Notes under the pieces: model-generated | What the model saw: only the letters and a program-made list of their open reading frames with translations | Databases searched by the model: none | What the model was told of the DNA's origin: nothing | Assembly (NCBI RefSeq): GCF_900187425.1 | Contig: NZ_FYDJ01000017.1 | Coordinates: 40,078 to 104,077 of the forward strand | From: Pseudomonas sp. Irchel s3h14 | Lineage (GTDB): Bacteria > Pseudomonadota > Gammaproteobacteria > Pseudomonadales > Pseudomonadaceae | Length of the DNA: 64,000 nt | Direction of reading: 5' to 3' | Shown: positions 24,153-32,662 of the stretch, piece by piece | How the letters are laid out: each line of letters opens with the position of its first letter | Position numbering within the stretch: position 1 is the stretch's first letter | Position numbers and translations under genes: made by a program

Positions 24153-24343
24153 GGAAAAACCTCATGTGAACCGGCGGCGATTCTACCAGTCCCATCGATT
24201 GACGGGGTATATCGCGACGCTTTGACGCGCTCTGCTGACAGACTCTTCATGTAAGGCTGCAACCCGCTCATTCGATAGTGTGCATCCATCCAGTATTTGG
24301 CCGTATACTCCTACGTTTTCGACGCCCGCCGAGCGAGGCCACT

Positions 24344-27178
24344 TTGGACAAGATCCTGATTCGTGGGGCCCGAACCCACAACCTGAAGAACATCGACCTG
24401 ACCCTGCCACGGGACAAACTGATCGTCATCACCGGCCTGTCCGGCTCCGGAAAATCATCCCTGGCATTCGACACGCTGTACGCCGAAGGCCAGCGCCGCT
24501 ACGTCGAATCGCTGTCGGCCTACGCGCGGCAATTTTTGTCGATGATGGAAAAGCCTGACGTCGACACCATTGAAGGTTTGTCGCCAGCCATTTCCATCGA
24601 GCAGAAATCGACCTCGCACAACCCGCGTTCGACGGTCGGCACCATCACCGAAATCTACGACTATCTGCGCCTGCTTTACGCTCGCGTGGGTATTCCGCGT
24701 TGCCCGGATCACGACATTCCGCTGGAAGCCCAGACCGTCAGCCAGATGGTCGACCTGGTCCTCGCCCAACCGGAGGGCAGCAAGCTTATGCTGCTGGCCC
24801 CGGTAATCCGCGAGCGTAAAGGCGAACACCTTTCAGTCTTCGAAGAACTGCGCGCCCAAGGCTTTGTGCGGGCCCGGGTCAACGGACGGCTCTGCGAGCT
24901 GGACGAATTGCCGAAGCTGGATAAGCAGAAGAAGCACTCGATCGATGTGGTGGTCGACCGCTTCAAGGTGCGCGCCGACCTGCAACAGCGTTTGGCCGAA
25001 TCGTTCGAGACCGCTTTGAAGCTCGCGGACGGCATCGCCCTGGTCGCACCGATGGACGACGAGCCCGGCGAAGAGATCATCTTCTCCGCGCGCTTCGCCT
25101 GCCCGATCTGCGGCCATGCCATCAGCGAGCTGGAACCCAAGCTGTTCTCCTTCAACAATCCGGCCGGCGCTTGCCCGACGTGTGATGGCCTGGGTGTTAA
25201 GCAGTTCTTCGACATCAAGCGATTGGTCAATGGTGAACTGACGCTGGCCGAGGGCGCGATTCGTGGCTGGGACCGGCGCAACGTCTATTACTTCCAGATG
25301 CTCGGGTCGTTGGCTTCGCACTACAAGTTCAGCCTGGAAGTGCCATTCAACGAACTGACGGCCGATCAGCAGAAGTTCATCCTGCACGGCAGCGGGTCGC
25401 AAAACGTCGACTTCAAATACCTGAACGACCGCGGCGACATCGTCAAACGCTCGCACCCGTTCGAAGGCATCGTGCCGAATCTGGACCGTCGCTACCGTGA
25501 AACCGAATCCGCCTCGGTGCGTGAAGAGCTGGCCAAGTTCCTCAGCACCCAGCCTTGCCCGGATTGCCGTGGTACTCGTCTGCGTCGTGAGGCGCGGCAT
25601 GTGTGGGTTGGCGAGAAGACGCTGCCGGCGGTGACCAATCTGCCGATTGGCGATGCCTGTGAGTATTTCGGCGTGCTGAAACTCACCGGCCGACGTGGCG
25701 AAATTGCCGACAAGATTCTCAAGGAAATTCGCCAGCGACTGCAGTTCCTGGTCAACGTAGGCCTGGACTACTTGTCGCTGGATCGCAGTGCGGACACCTT
25801 GTCCGGTGGTGAAGCGCAGCGTATCCGTCTGGCCAGCCAGATTGGCGCCGGCCTGGTGGGCGTTCTGTACATCCTCGACGAACCGTCAATTGGTTTGCAC
25901 CAACGGGACAACGATCGGCTGCTCGGTACGCTCAAGCACCTGCGGGACATCGGCAATACGGTGATTGTGGTCGAGCACGACGAAGATGCGATTCGCCTGG
26001 CTGACTACGTGGTGGATATCGGTCCAGGTGCGGGCGTGCATGGCGGGCATATCGTCGCCGAAGGTACACCGGCCGAAGTCATGGCTCACCCTGATTCGTT
26101 GACCGGCAAATACCTGTCGGGCCGGGTGAAGATTGCAGTCCCGGCCAAACGCACGCCGCGCAACAAGAAGTTGTCGCTGTCCCTCAAGGGCGCTCGTGGC
26201 AACAACTTGCGCGATGTCGATCTGGACATTCCGATCGGCCTGCTGACCTGCGTGACCGGCGTGTCCGGCTCGGGCAAGTCGACGCTGATCAACAACACGC
26301 TGTTTCCTTTGAGCGCTACAGCACTCAACGGCGCAACAACCCTGGAGGCTGCCGCTCACGACAGCATCAAAGGTCTGGAGCATCTGGACAAGGTTGTCGA
26401 CATCGACCAGAGCCCGATCGGCCGAACTCCGCGCTCCAACCCGGCGACCTATACCGGGTTGTTCACACCGATTCGCGAACTGTTCGCCGGTGTGCCGGAG
26501 TCCCGCTCCCGCGGTTATGGTCCTGGACGCTTCTCCTTCAACGTGAAGGGCGGGCGTTGCGAAGCGTGTCAGGGCGATGGCCTGATCAAGGTGGAAATGC
26601 ACTTCCTGCCGGACATCTATGTCCCATGCGACGTCTGCAAGAGCAAGCGCTACAACCGCGAGACTCTGGAGATCAAGTACAAGGGCAAGAGCATCCACGA
26701 AACCCTCGAGATGACGATCGAGGAGGCGCGGGTGTTCTTCGACGCGGTTCCGGCCCTGGCGCGCAAGCTTCAGACGCTGATGGATGTCGGCCTGTCGTAC
26801 ATCAAGCTCGGGCAGTCAGCGACCACGCTGTCTGGTGGAGAAGCCCAACGAGTGAAACTGTCCCGTGAACTGTCCAAGCGCGATACCGGCAAGACGCTGT
26901 ATATCCTCGATGAGCCGACGACCGGCCTACACTTCGCGGATATTCAGCAACTGCTCGACGTATTGCATCGACTGCGCGACCACGGCAACACTGTGGTGGT
27001 GATCGAGCACAACCTGGACGTTATCAAGACGGCCGACTGGCTGGTGGACCTGGGGCCGGAAGGCGGTTCCAAGGGCGGCCAGATCATTGCCGTCGGTACG
27101 CCGGAAGAAGTGTCGGAGATGAAGCAATCTCACACAGGCTTCTACCTCAAGCCGCTGCTGGAGCGCGATCGGGCCTGA
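24344..27178 (+). CDS. uvrA: Excinuclease ABC subunit A (UvrA)
   Basis: A 944-residue UvrA, the damage sensor of nucleotide excision repair. It has two ABC ATPase halves: Walker A GLSGSGKSS (residues 31-39) and GVSGSGKST, signature LSGGEAQR twice, and Walker B LYILDEPS and LYILDEPT. Zinc modules are CPICGH with CPTCDG, and CEACQGDG with CDVCKSKR. The start is the TTG at 24344, because DKILIRGARTHNL is the conserved N-terminus and CGAGG lies 5-6 bp upstream; the frame extends further to 24278 with no homology. No clear LexA box was found upstream. A terminator follows. Confidence 0.96.
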   Translation: MDKILIRGARTHNLKNIDLTLPRDKLIVITGLSGSGKSSLAFDTLYAEGQRRYVESLSAYARQFLSMMEKPDVDTIEGLSPAISIEQKSTSHNPRSTVGTITEIYDYLRLLYARVGIPRCPDHDIPLEAQTVSQMVDLVLAQPEGSKLMLLAPVIRERKGEHLSVFEELRAQGFVRARVNGRLCELDELPKLDKQKKHSIDVVVDRFKVRADLQQRLAESFETALKLADGIALVAPMDDEPGEEIIFSARFACPICGHAISELEPKLFSFNNPAGACPTCDGLGVKQFFDIKRLVNGELTLAEGAIRGWDRRNVYYFQMLGSLASHYKFSLEVPFNELTADQQKFILHGSGSQNVDFKYLNDRGDIVKRSHPFEGIVPNLDRRYRETESASVREELAKFLSTQPCPDCRGTRLRREARHVWVGEKTLPAVTNLPIGDACEYFGVLKLTGRRGEIADKILKEIRQRLQFLVNVGLDYLSLDRSADTLSGGEAQRIRLASQIGAGLVGVLYILDEPSIGLHQRDNDRLLGTLKHLRDIGNTVIVVEHDEDAIRLADYVVDIGPGAGVHGGHIVAEGTPAEVMAHPDSLTGKYLSGRVKIAVPAKRTPRNKKLSLSLKGARGNNLRDVDLDIPIGLLTCVTGVSGSGKSTLINNTLFPLSATALNGATTLEAAAHDSIKGLEHLDKVVDIDQSPIGRTPRSNPATYTGLFTPIRELFAGVPESRSRGYGPGRFSFNVKGGRCEACQGDGLIKVEMHFLPDIYVPCDVCKSKRYNRETLEIKYKGKSIHETLEMTIEEARVFFDAVPALARKLQTLMDVGLSYIKLGQSATTLSGGEAQRVKLSRELSKRDTGKTLYILDEPTTGLHFADIQQLLDVLHRLRDHGNTVVVIEHNLDVIKTADWLVDLGPEGGSKGGQIIAVGTPEEVSEMKQSHTGFYLKPLLERDRA

Positions 27179-27190
27179 ATTCAGCGCACA

Positions 27191-27229
27191 AAAAAGCCCC
27201 TGTCACTTGCTCAGCGACAGGGGCTTTTT
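27191..27229. terminator. Terminator between uvrA and the convergent ferritin gene
   Basis: AAAAAGCCCCTGTC (27191-27204) pairs exactly with GACAGGGGCTTTTT (27216-27229) around an 11-base loop. Flanking A- and T-runs make it usable from both strands. Confidence 0.92.
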
Positions 27230-27241
27230 GTATCGGTGCAA

Positions 27242-27706
27242 TCAGGCGTGAGATTGCAGGTAGTTCTCGAGACCGATCAACTTGATCAGACCCATCTGCT
27301 TTTCAAGCCAGTAGGTGTGGTCTTCTTCGGTGTCATGCAATTGAACCCGCAGCATCTCGCGACTGACATAGTCCTTGTGCTGTTCGCAGAGCTTTATGCC
27401 CTTGCAGAGCGCGGCGCGGACTTTGTATTCCAGCCGCAGGTCAGCGGCGAGCATGTCCGGCACGGTAGTGCCGATATCAAGGTCGTCCGGACGCATGCGC
27501 GGCGTACCTTCGAGCATCAGAATTCGGCGCATCAGGGCATCAGCGTGCCCGGCCTCTTCTTCCATCTCGTGGTTGATACGTTCGTAGAGCTCGGTGAAAC
27601 CCCAGTCCTCGTACATCCGCGAATGGATGAAATATTGATCACGCGCCGCCAGTTCGCCGGTCAGCAACGTGTTGAGGTAATCGATTACGTCTGGGTGGCC
27701 TTGCAT
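27242..27706 (-). CDS. ftnA: Bacterial ferritin FtnA (annotated elsewhere as bacterioferritin BfrA)
   Basis: A 154-residue four-helix iron-storage subunit of the bacterioferritin family. Ferroxidase ligands are E18, E51, H54, E93, E127 and H130. The residue at position 52, Met in haem-binding bacterioferritins, is Ala here (EEEAGHAD), so the subunit should not bind inter-subunit haem. The P. aeruginosa orthologue at the same locus (next to katA and uvrA), once called BfrA, was shown to be a ferritin, FtnA. The ATG at 27706 is chosen over the upstream frame to 27748 because MQGHPDVIDYLN is the family N-terminus. Stored iron may supply haem for the adjacent catalase. Confidence 0.92.
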   Translation of the reverse strand: MQGHPDVIDYLNTLLTGELAARDQYFIHSRMYEDWGFTELYERINHEMEEEAGHADALMRRILMLEGTPRMRPDDLDIGTTVPDMLAADLRLEYKVRAALCKGIKLCEQHKDYVSREMLRVQLHDTEEDHTYWLEKQMGLIKLIGLENYLQSHA

Positions 27707-27745
27707 CGCCCTACATCTCCCTGCTTGAAAGTCTGTAGTTTGAAC

Positions 27746-27773
27746 CAAGCAGACTGTTTGGTCACTCTGCTTG
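27746..27773. promoter_or_regulatory. Inverted repeat CAAGCAGA / TCTGCTTG upstream of ftnA
   Basis: A perfect 8-bp inverted repeat (27746-27753 and 27766-27773) 40-67 bp upstream of the ftnA start, with a third half, CTGCTTG, at 27721-27727. It sits where an operator for ftnA would be expected. No known box (Fur, OxyR) is matched, so the role is open. Confidence 0.4.
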
Positions 27774-27820
27774 CGCGATAAAAGCGAAGATATTCTGAGA
27801 AAAGTAGTTTAAATAACGCA

Positions 27821-27844
27821 AAAACCGCCCAAGTGAGGGCGGTT
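27821..27844 (-). terminator. Terminator downstream of katA
   Basis: On the minus strand AACCGCCC pairs with GGGCGGTT (27837-27844 with 27823-27830 on the plus strand), followed by TTTT. It lies just after the katA stop codon and isolates katA from ftnA, so the two are separately transcribed. Confidence 0.8.
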
Positions 27845-27855
27845 CTGCTTCTCGT

Positions 27856-29310
27856 TTAGACTTCGTTAAGCTGTACGCCCAACGCCGTTGCGATTGCTTC
27901 TCCGTACGCCGGGTCGGCCCTGAAGAAATGCTGTAATTGACGATCAATCACGTCGCTGGAAACCCCTGCCATCGCGCCGGCAATGTTGTTGATCAGCAGC
28001 GTTTTCTGCGCATCGCTCATCAGACGGAACAGCGCACCCGCGTGACTGTAGTAGTCAGTATCTTCGCGATGATTGTAACGATCAGCTGCACCACTCAGCG
28101 CCAGTGCTGGCTCTGCATAGCGAGGCGCTTGTTTCGGCGATTCGATGTAGCTGTTCGGCTCGTAGTTAGGTGTTGCACCGCCGTTGCTGCCAAACGCCAT
28201 CGAACCGTCGCGCTGATAGCTGTTTACCGGACTGCGAGGCGCGTTCACCGGCAGCTGCTGGTGGTTGGTGCCAATGCGGTAGCGGTGAGCATCTGCGTAA
28301 GCGAACACTCGACCTTGCAGCATGCGGTCAGGCGACAAGCCGACACCTGGGACCATGTTGCTCGGCCCGAACGCCGCTTGCTCGACTTCAGCAAAATAGT
28401 TCTGCGGGTTGCGGTTAAGCTCCAGCTCGCCCACTTCGATCAGCGGAAACTCTTTCTGCGACCAGGTTTTGGTCACGTCAAACGGGTTCTCGTAGTGCTC
28501 TGCGGCCTGAGCCTCAGTCATGATCTGGATGCACACGCGCCATTTCGGAAAATCACCGCGCTCGATCGCGCCGAACAGATCACGCTGTGCGTAATCAGGA
28601 TCGGTACCGGCCAGGCGTGCCGCTTCTGATGGCGCCAGGTTTTTAATCCCTTGCTTGGTCTTGTAGTGCCATTTCACCCAGTGACGTTCGCCACTGGCGT
28701 TGATCAGGCTGTAGGTGTGACTGCCGAAGCCGTGCATGTGACGGTAGCCATCGGGGATGCCACGGTCCGAGAACAGAATGGTGACCTGGTGCAGCGCCTC
28801 AGGTGAGTGCGACCAGAAGTCCCACATCATTTGCGCGCTTTTCAGGTTGCTTTGCGGCAGACGTTTCTGAGTGTGAATAAAGTCCGGGAATTTCAAAGGA
28901 TCACGGATGAAGAACACTGGCGTGTTGTTGCCGACGATGTCCCAGTTACCTTCTTCGGTGTAGAACTTCAGAGCGAAACCACGTGGATCGCGCTCGGTGT
29001 CGGCCGAACCACGCTCACCGCCAACGGTGGAAAACCGCAGGAAGGTTGGGGTTTGCTTGCCGACAGACTCAAACAGTTTGGCACTTGTGTACTCGGTGAT
29101 GTCCCGAGTTACGGTGAACGTACCGTAAGCACCCGAACCTTTGGCGTGTACGCGGCGCTCAGGGATGTTTTCACGGTTGAAGTGGGCAAGCTTCTCAATC
29201 AGGTGAAAGTCGTCGAGCAGCAGCGGGCCACGAGGGCCAGCGGAACGGGAATTCTGGTTATCAGCGACAGGAGCGCCACTGGCGGTGGTAAGTGTTTTAC
29301 TTTGGCTCAT
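27856..29310 (-). CDS. katA: Monofunctional haem catalase KatA
   Basis: A 484-residue small-subunit catalase that dismutates hydrogen peroxide. The distal haem histidine is H55 (RRVHAKGSG), the distal asparagine N128 (DIVGNNTPVFF), and the proximal tyrosine Y338 (RVFAYADAHRYR). RFSTVGGERGSADTERDPRGFA is the family block. No signal peptide is evident; the P. aeruginosa orthologue is the main housekeeping catalase. GAGGA sits 8 bp before the ATG. A half-site resembling the OxyR consensus lies about 105 bp upstream. It stands between ftnA and the alpha operon, as in P. aeruginosa. Confidence 0.96.
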   Translation of the reverse strand: MSQSKTLTTASGAPVADNQNSRSAGPRGPLLLDDFHLIEKLAHFNRENIPERRVHAKGSGAYGTFTVTRDITEYTSAKLFESVGKQTPTFLRFSTVGGERGSADTERDPRGFALKFYTEEGNWDIVGNNTPVFFIRDPLKFPDFIHTQKRLPQSNLKSAQMMWDFWSHSPEALHQVTILFSDRGIPDGYRHMHGFGSHTYSLINASGERHWVKWHYKTKQGIKNLAPSEAARLAGTDPDYAQRDLFGAIERGDFPKWRVCIQIMTEAQAAEHYENPFDVTKTWSQKEFPLIEVGELELNRNPQNYFAEVEQAAFGPSNMVPGVGLSPDRMLQGRVFAYADAHRYRIGTNHQQLPVNAPRSPVNSYQRDGSMAFGSNGGATPNYEPNSYIESPKQAPRYAEPALALSGAADRYNHREDTDYYSHAGALFRLMSDAQKTLLINNIAGAMAGVSSDVIDRQLQHFFRADPAYGEAIATALGVQLNEV

Positions 29311-29414
29311 GCGATGTCTTCCTCTGTCAGTCTTTCCTACTGCCGGCTAATCGGCTTTGAGGGAGTATTGACCATCCACATGACACCATCAAATTCATTA
29401 AATTGTGAGAATCG

Positions 29415-29429
29415 ATAGATAAATACTAA
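29415..29429. promoter_or_regulatory. OxyR-like half-site upstream of katA
   Basis: ATAGATAAATACTAA matches the ATAG-N7-CTAT half-site of the OxyR consensus with one mismatch in the second arm. The adjacent second half-site expected 7 bp away is not recognisable. It lies 105-119 bp upstream of the katA start in an AT-rich stretch, so this is a weak candidate only. Confidence 0.3.
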
Positions 29430-29478
29430 TGAAGCTTTGTCGCCTAGGCTTTTCGATACTTTTCGAGCGCGCACAAAA

Positions 29479-29499
29479 AACCGGGCACTAGGCCCGGTT
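29479..29499 (-). terminator. Terminator of the alpha operon, after rplQ
   Basis: On the minus strand AACCGGGC pairs with GCCCGGTT, followed by TTTTTGTG. It lies 21 bp after the rplQ stop codon. Confidence 0.88.
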
Positions 29500-29519
29500 C
29501 TTCGTTTCAGACTGACGTC

Positions 29520-29906
29520 TTACTCAGCGGATACAGCTTCACCACCGGCAGGACGATCAACCAACTCGACGTACGCCATAGGCGCGTTGTCGCCAGTGCG
29601 GAAACCGCACTTGAGGATGCGCAGGTAGCCACCCTCACGGGTAGCGTAACGCTTGCCCAGGTCGTTGAAGAGCTTACCAACGATAGCTTTCGAACGAGTA
29701 CGATCGAAAGCCAGACGGCGGTTAGCCAGGCTGTCTGTCTTGGCCAAAGTGATCAGCGGCTCAGCAACGCGACGCAGTTCTTTAGCTTTCGGCAGTGTAG
29801 TTTTGATCAGCTCGTGCTCGAACAGCGACACTGCCATGTTTTGAAACATGGCCTTGCGGTGCGAGCTAGTGCGGCTCAGGTGACGACCACTTTTACGATG
29901 ACGCAT
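29520..29906 (-). CDS. rplQ: 50S ribosomal protein L17
   Basis: A 128-residue L17, which sits on the solvent side of the 50S subunit near the exit tunnel. The N-terminus MRHRKSGRHLSRTSSHRKAM and FRTGDNAPMAYVELVDRP are diagnostic. It is the last gene of the alpha operon (rpsM-rpsK-rpsD-rpoA-rplQ), 42 bp after rpoA, and is followed by the operon terminator. Confidence 0.97.
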   Translation of the reverse strand: MRHRKSGRHLSRTSSHRKAMFQNMAVSLFEHELIKTTLPKAKELRRVAEPLITLAKTDSLANRRLAFDRTRSKAIVGKLFNDLGKRYATREGGYLRILKCGFRTGDNAPMAYVELVDRPAGGEAVSAE

Positions 29907-29948
29907 GGTTCATTCCTTACCAAACACAACGTTCGGTGATTACGACGA

Positions 29949-30950
29949 TCAGGCAGTCGCCTTGTCGTCCTTCTTAAGACTTGCAGGCGGCCAGTTGTCG
30001 AGGCGCATGCCGAGGGACAGACCGCGGGAGGCCAGAACGTCCTTGATTTCAGTCAAGGATTTCTTGCCAAGGTTCGGAGTCTTCAACAGCTCTACTTCGG
30101 TACGCTGAATCAGGTCACCGATGTAGTAGATGTTTTCCGCCTTAAGGCAGTTAGCCGAACGTACAGTCAGTTCCAGATCGTCAACCGGGCGAAGCAGGAT
30201 CGGATCGATCTCGTCTTCCTGCTCGACAACCACTGGCTCACTGTCACCTTTGAGGTCGACGAACGCAGCCAACTGCTGTTGCAGAATGGTTGCAGCGCGG
30301 CGAATAGCCTCTTCAGGATCCAGAGTACCGTTGGTTTCCAGATCAATAACCAGCTTGTCCAGGTTAGTACGCTGTTCGACACGGGCGTTTTCCACCACGT
30401 ATGCGATACGGCGAACCGGGCTGAACGAAGAGTCAAGCTGCAAGCGACCGATGCTGCGGCTTTCGTCTTCATCGCTCTGACGCGAGTCTGCCGGTTCATA
30501 ACCACGACCACGAGCTACGGTGAGCTTCATGTTCAGGGCGCCGTTAGACGCCAGGTTAGCGATTACGTGATCGGGGTTAACGATCTCGACATCATGATCC
30601 AGCTGAATATCGGCAGCGGTAACCACCCCCGAACCCTTCTTCGACAAGGTCAGCGTAACTTCGTCACGGCCGTGCAGCTTGATAGCCAGACCTTTAAGGT
30701 TCAACAGGATTTCAATTACGTCTTCCTGTACACCTTCGATGGCGCTGTACTCATGGAGCACACCGTCAATCTCGGCCTCGACTACTGCGCAGCCGGGCAT
30801 TGAGGACAACAGGATGCGGCGCAGCGCGTTGCCCAGGGTGTGGCCAAAACCACGCTCGAGAGGCTCGAGGGTGATCTTGGCGCGGGTTGGACTGACAACC
30901 TGCACATCAATATGGCGGGGTGTCAGGAACTCATTTACCGAAATCTGCAT
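29949..30950 (-). CDS. rpoA: RNA polymerase alpha subunit
   Basis: A 333-residue alpha subunit. The N-terminal assembly domain (about 1-235) shows the ERGFGHTLGNALRRILLSS core that dimerises and binds beta/beta'. An acidic linker leads to the C-terminal domain (about 250-320), where RSANCLKAENI and LLKTPNLGKKSL carry the residues that contact UP-element DNA and activators. It lies between rpsD and rplQ, so its level follows that of the ribosomal proteins. Confidence 0.98.
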   Translation of the reverse strand: MQISVNEFLTPRHIDVQVVSPTRAKITLEPLERGFGHTLGNALRRILLSSMPGCAVVEAEIDGVLHEYSAIEGVQEDVIEILLNLKGLAIKLHGRDEVTLTLSKKGSGVVTAADIQLDHDVEIVNPDHVIANLASNGALNMKLTVARGRGYEPADSRQSDEDESRSIGRLQLDSSFSPVRRIAYVVENARVEQRTNLDKLVIDLETNGTLDPEEAIRRAATILQQQLAAFVDLKGDSEPVVVEQEDEIDPILLRPVDDLELTVRSANCLKAENIYYIGDLIQRTEVELLKTPNLGKKSLTEIKDVLASRGLSLGMRLDNWPPASLKKDDKATA

Positions 30951-30972
30951 GGATGCACCTATTTTCTAGCCC

Positions 30973-31593
30973 TTACTTGGAGTAGAGCTCGACAATCAGG
31001 CTTTCGTTGATGTCGGCGGACAGATCACTGCGAGCAGGAACGTTCTTGAAAACGCCCGACTTCTTCTCAGTGTCTACTTCTACCCATTCTACGCGGCCAC
31101 GTTGGGCACACAGATCGAGAGCTTGGACAATGCGAAGTTGGTTCTTTGCTTTCTCGCGAATCGCGACCACGTCACCAGCACGAACCTGGTACGACGGCAC
31201 GTTTACGGTCTGACCGTTAACGCTTACGGATTTGTGCGATACCAGCTGACGGGATTCGGCACGAGTAGAGCCAAAACCCATACGGTATACAACGTTGTCC
31301 AGACGGCATTCGAGCAGTTGCAACAGGTTTTCGCCAGTTGCGCCTTTCTTGCCAGCAGCTTCTTTGTAGTAGCCGCTGAATTGACGCTCGAGAACGCCGT
31401 AGATACGACGGACCTTCTGCTTTTCACGCAGTTGGGTGCCGTAATCGGACTGGCGACCGCGGCGTTGGCCGTGGATACCAGGTGCTGCTTCAATGTTGCA
31501 CTTCGATTCGATCGCGCGCACGCCGCTCTTCAAGAAGAGATCGGTGCCTTCGCGACGAGCGAGTTTGCATTTTGGACCAATGTAACGAGCCAT
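30973..31593 (-). CDS. rpsD: 30S ribosomal protein S4
   Basis: A 206-residue S4, a primary 16S-rRNA-binding and assembly-initiating protein. It starts MARYIGPKCKLARREGTDL; the S4 RNA-binding domain (about 96-160) contains RLDNVVYRMGFGSTRAESRQLV and GDVVAIREKAK. Of the four zinc-type cysteines only C9 and C32 remain, as in E. coli-type S4. In E. coli S4 represses the alpha operon by binding upstream of rpsM; this is likely here but no leader fold was verified. Confidence 0.98.
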   Translation of the reverse strand: MARYIGPKCKLARREGTDLFLKSGVRAIESKCNIEAAPGIHGQRRGRQSDYGTQLREKQKVRRIYGVLERQFSGYYKEAAGKKGATGENLLQLLECRLDNVVYRMGFGSTRAESRQLVSHKSVSVNGQTVNVPSYQVRAGDVVAIREKAKNQLRIVQALDLCAQRGRVEWVEVDTEKKSGVFKNVPARSDLSADINESLIVELYSK

Positions 31594-31611
31594 TCTTTAC
31601 AATCTCCTGGA

Positions 31612-32001
31612 TTACACGCGGCGCTTCTTCGGCGGACGGCACCCGTTGTGCGGGATTGGCGTCACGTCGGTGATGCTGGCGATCTTGTAGCCACAGCCGT
31701 TCAAAGCGCGGACTGCAGATTCACGACCTGGACCTGGACCTTTGACGTTAACGTCGAGGTTTTTCAGGCCGTATTCCAGCGCAGCTTGACCAGCACGTTC
31801 AGCAGCTACTTGAGCAGCAAACGGGGTGGACTTGCGGGAACCGCGGAAACCCGAACCACCGGAGGTAGCCCAGGAAAGAGCGTTGCCTTGACGGTCGGTG
31901 ATGGTCACGATTGTGTTGTTAAAAGATGCATGGATGTGGGCGATGCCATCAACCACTGTCTTTTTAACTTTTTTACGAGGACGAGCAGCAGGTTTAGCCA
32001 T
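31612..32001 (-). CDS. rpsK: 30S ribosomal protein S11
   Basis: A 129-residue S11 of the 30S platform near the mRNA exit. The block DGIAHIHASFNNTIVTITDRQGN and the basic end TPIPHNGCRPPKKRRV are diagnostic. It lies 18 bp before rpsD and 30 bp after rpsM in the alpha operon. Confidence 0.97.
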   Translation of the reverse strand: MAKPAARPRKKVKKTVVDGIAHIHASFNNTIVTITDRQGNALSWATSGGSGFRGSRKSTPFAAQVAAERAGQAALEYGLKNLDVNVKGPGPGRESAVRALNGCGYKIASITDVTPIPHNGCRPPKKRRV

Positions 32002-32031
32002 GATTAATTTCCTGTCGATTCGCTGGGGCGA

Positions 32032-32388
32032 TTACTTGCGGATCGGCTTACGCGGACCTTTACGGGTACGCGCGTTAGTCTTGGTACGCTGACCGCGCAC
32101 TGGAAGACCACGACGATGACGCAGACCGCGATAGCAACCGAGGTCCATCAAACGCTTGATTTTCATGTTGATTTCGCGACGCAGGTCACCTTCAGTGGTG
32201 AACTTCGCCACTTCGCCACGCAGCTGTTCAATCTGCTCGTCGCTCAGATCTTTGATCTTTGCGGCTGGGTTTACCCCAGTCACTGCACAGATCTTCTGTG
32301 CAGTAGTGCGACCAACACCATAGATGTAGGTCAGCGAGATAACAGTATGCTTGTTATCTGGAATGTTAACGCCTGCAATACGGGCCAT
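32032..32388 (-). CDS. rpsM: 30S ribosomal protein S13
   Basis: A 118-residue S13 of the 30S head, which contacts the P-site tRNA and the 50S subunit through its C-terminal tail. MARIAGVNIPDNKHTVISL, the helix-hairpin-helix YGVGRTTAQKICAVTGV and GLPVRGQRTKTNARTRKG are present. It is the first gene of the alpha operon; a terminator-like hairpin lies between it and rpmJ. Confidence 0.97.
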   Translation of the reverse strand: MARIAGVNIPDNKHTVISLTYIYGVGRTTAQKICAVTGVNPAAKIKDLSDEQIEQLRGEVAKFTTEGDLRREINMKIKRLMDLGCYRGLRHRRGLPVRGQRTKTNARTRKGPRKPIRK

Positions 32389-32476
32389 TCAGTGGGACTC
32401 CAATTGACAGCTACCTACGCCCCGGAAGCCAAGAAATAGGGCGCGAGATAATATCGCTGTAATAACAAATAATCAA

Positions 32477-32500
32477 CCCGGCAGCGCACTAGCTGCCGGG
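32477..32500 (-). terminator. Hairpin between rpmJ and rpsM
   Basis: On the minus strand CCCGGCAGC pairs with GCTGCCGGG around a six-base loop, followed by TTGATTATTTGTTATT. It marks the spc/alpha operon border and may be a partial terminator or the regulatory leader fold upstream of rpsM. Confidence 0.6.
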
Positions 32501-32518
32501 CTTGAAGCACAATCACAC

Positions 32519-32635
32519 TCAGCCTTGGCGCTGTTTGTGACGCGGTTCCGCGCTGCAAATTACTCGAACAACACCTTCGCGGCGAATAATCTTGCAGTTA
32601 CGGCACAGCTTTTTCACCGATGCACGAACTTTCAT
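32519..32635 (-). CDS. rpmJ: 50S ribosomal protein L36
   Basis: A 38-residue L36 reading [20 protein letters not shown] at its start and ending RHKQRQG. The zinc ribbon is intact: C11, C14, C27 and H33, so this is the zinc-binding form. It lies 27 bp after secY, the last gene of the spc operon in the usual proteobacterial order. Confidence 0.95.
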
Positions 32636-32662
32636 CACCAACTCCTCGAACCTTATGGGTAC

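Noticed and set aside
24153..24343. LexA (SOS) box upstream of uvrA
   Set aside because: The gap was read for CTGT-N8-ACAG-type sites; CAGTATTTGGCCGTATAC is only loosely similar and lacks the conserved CTG/CAG pair.
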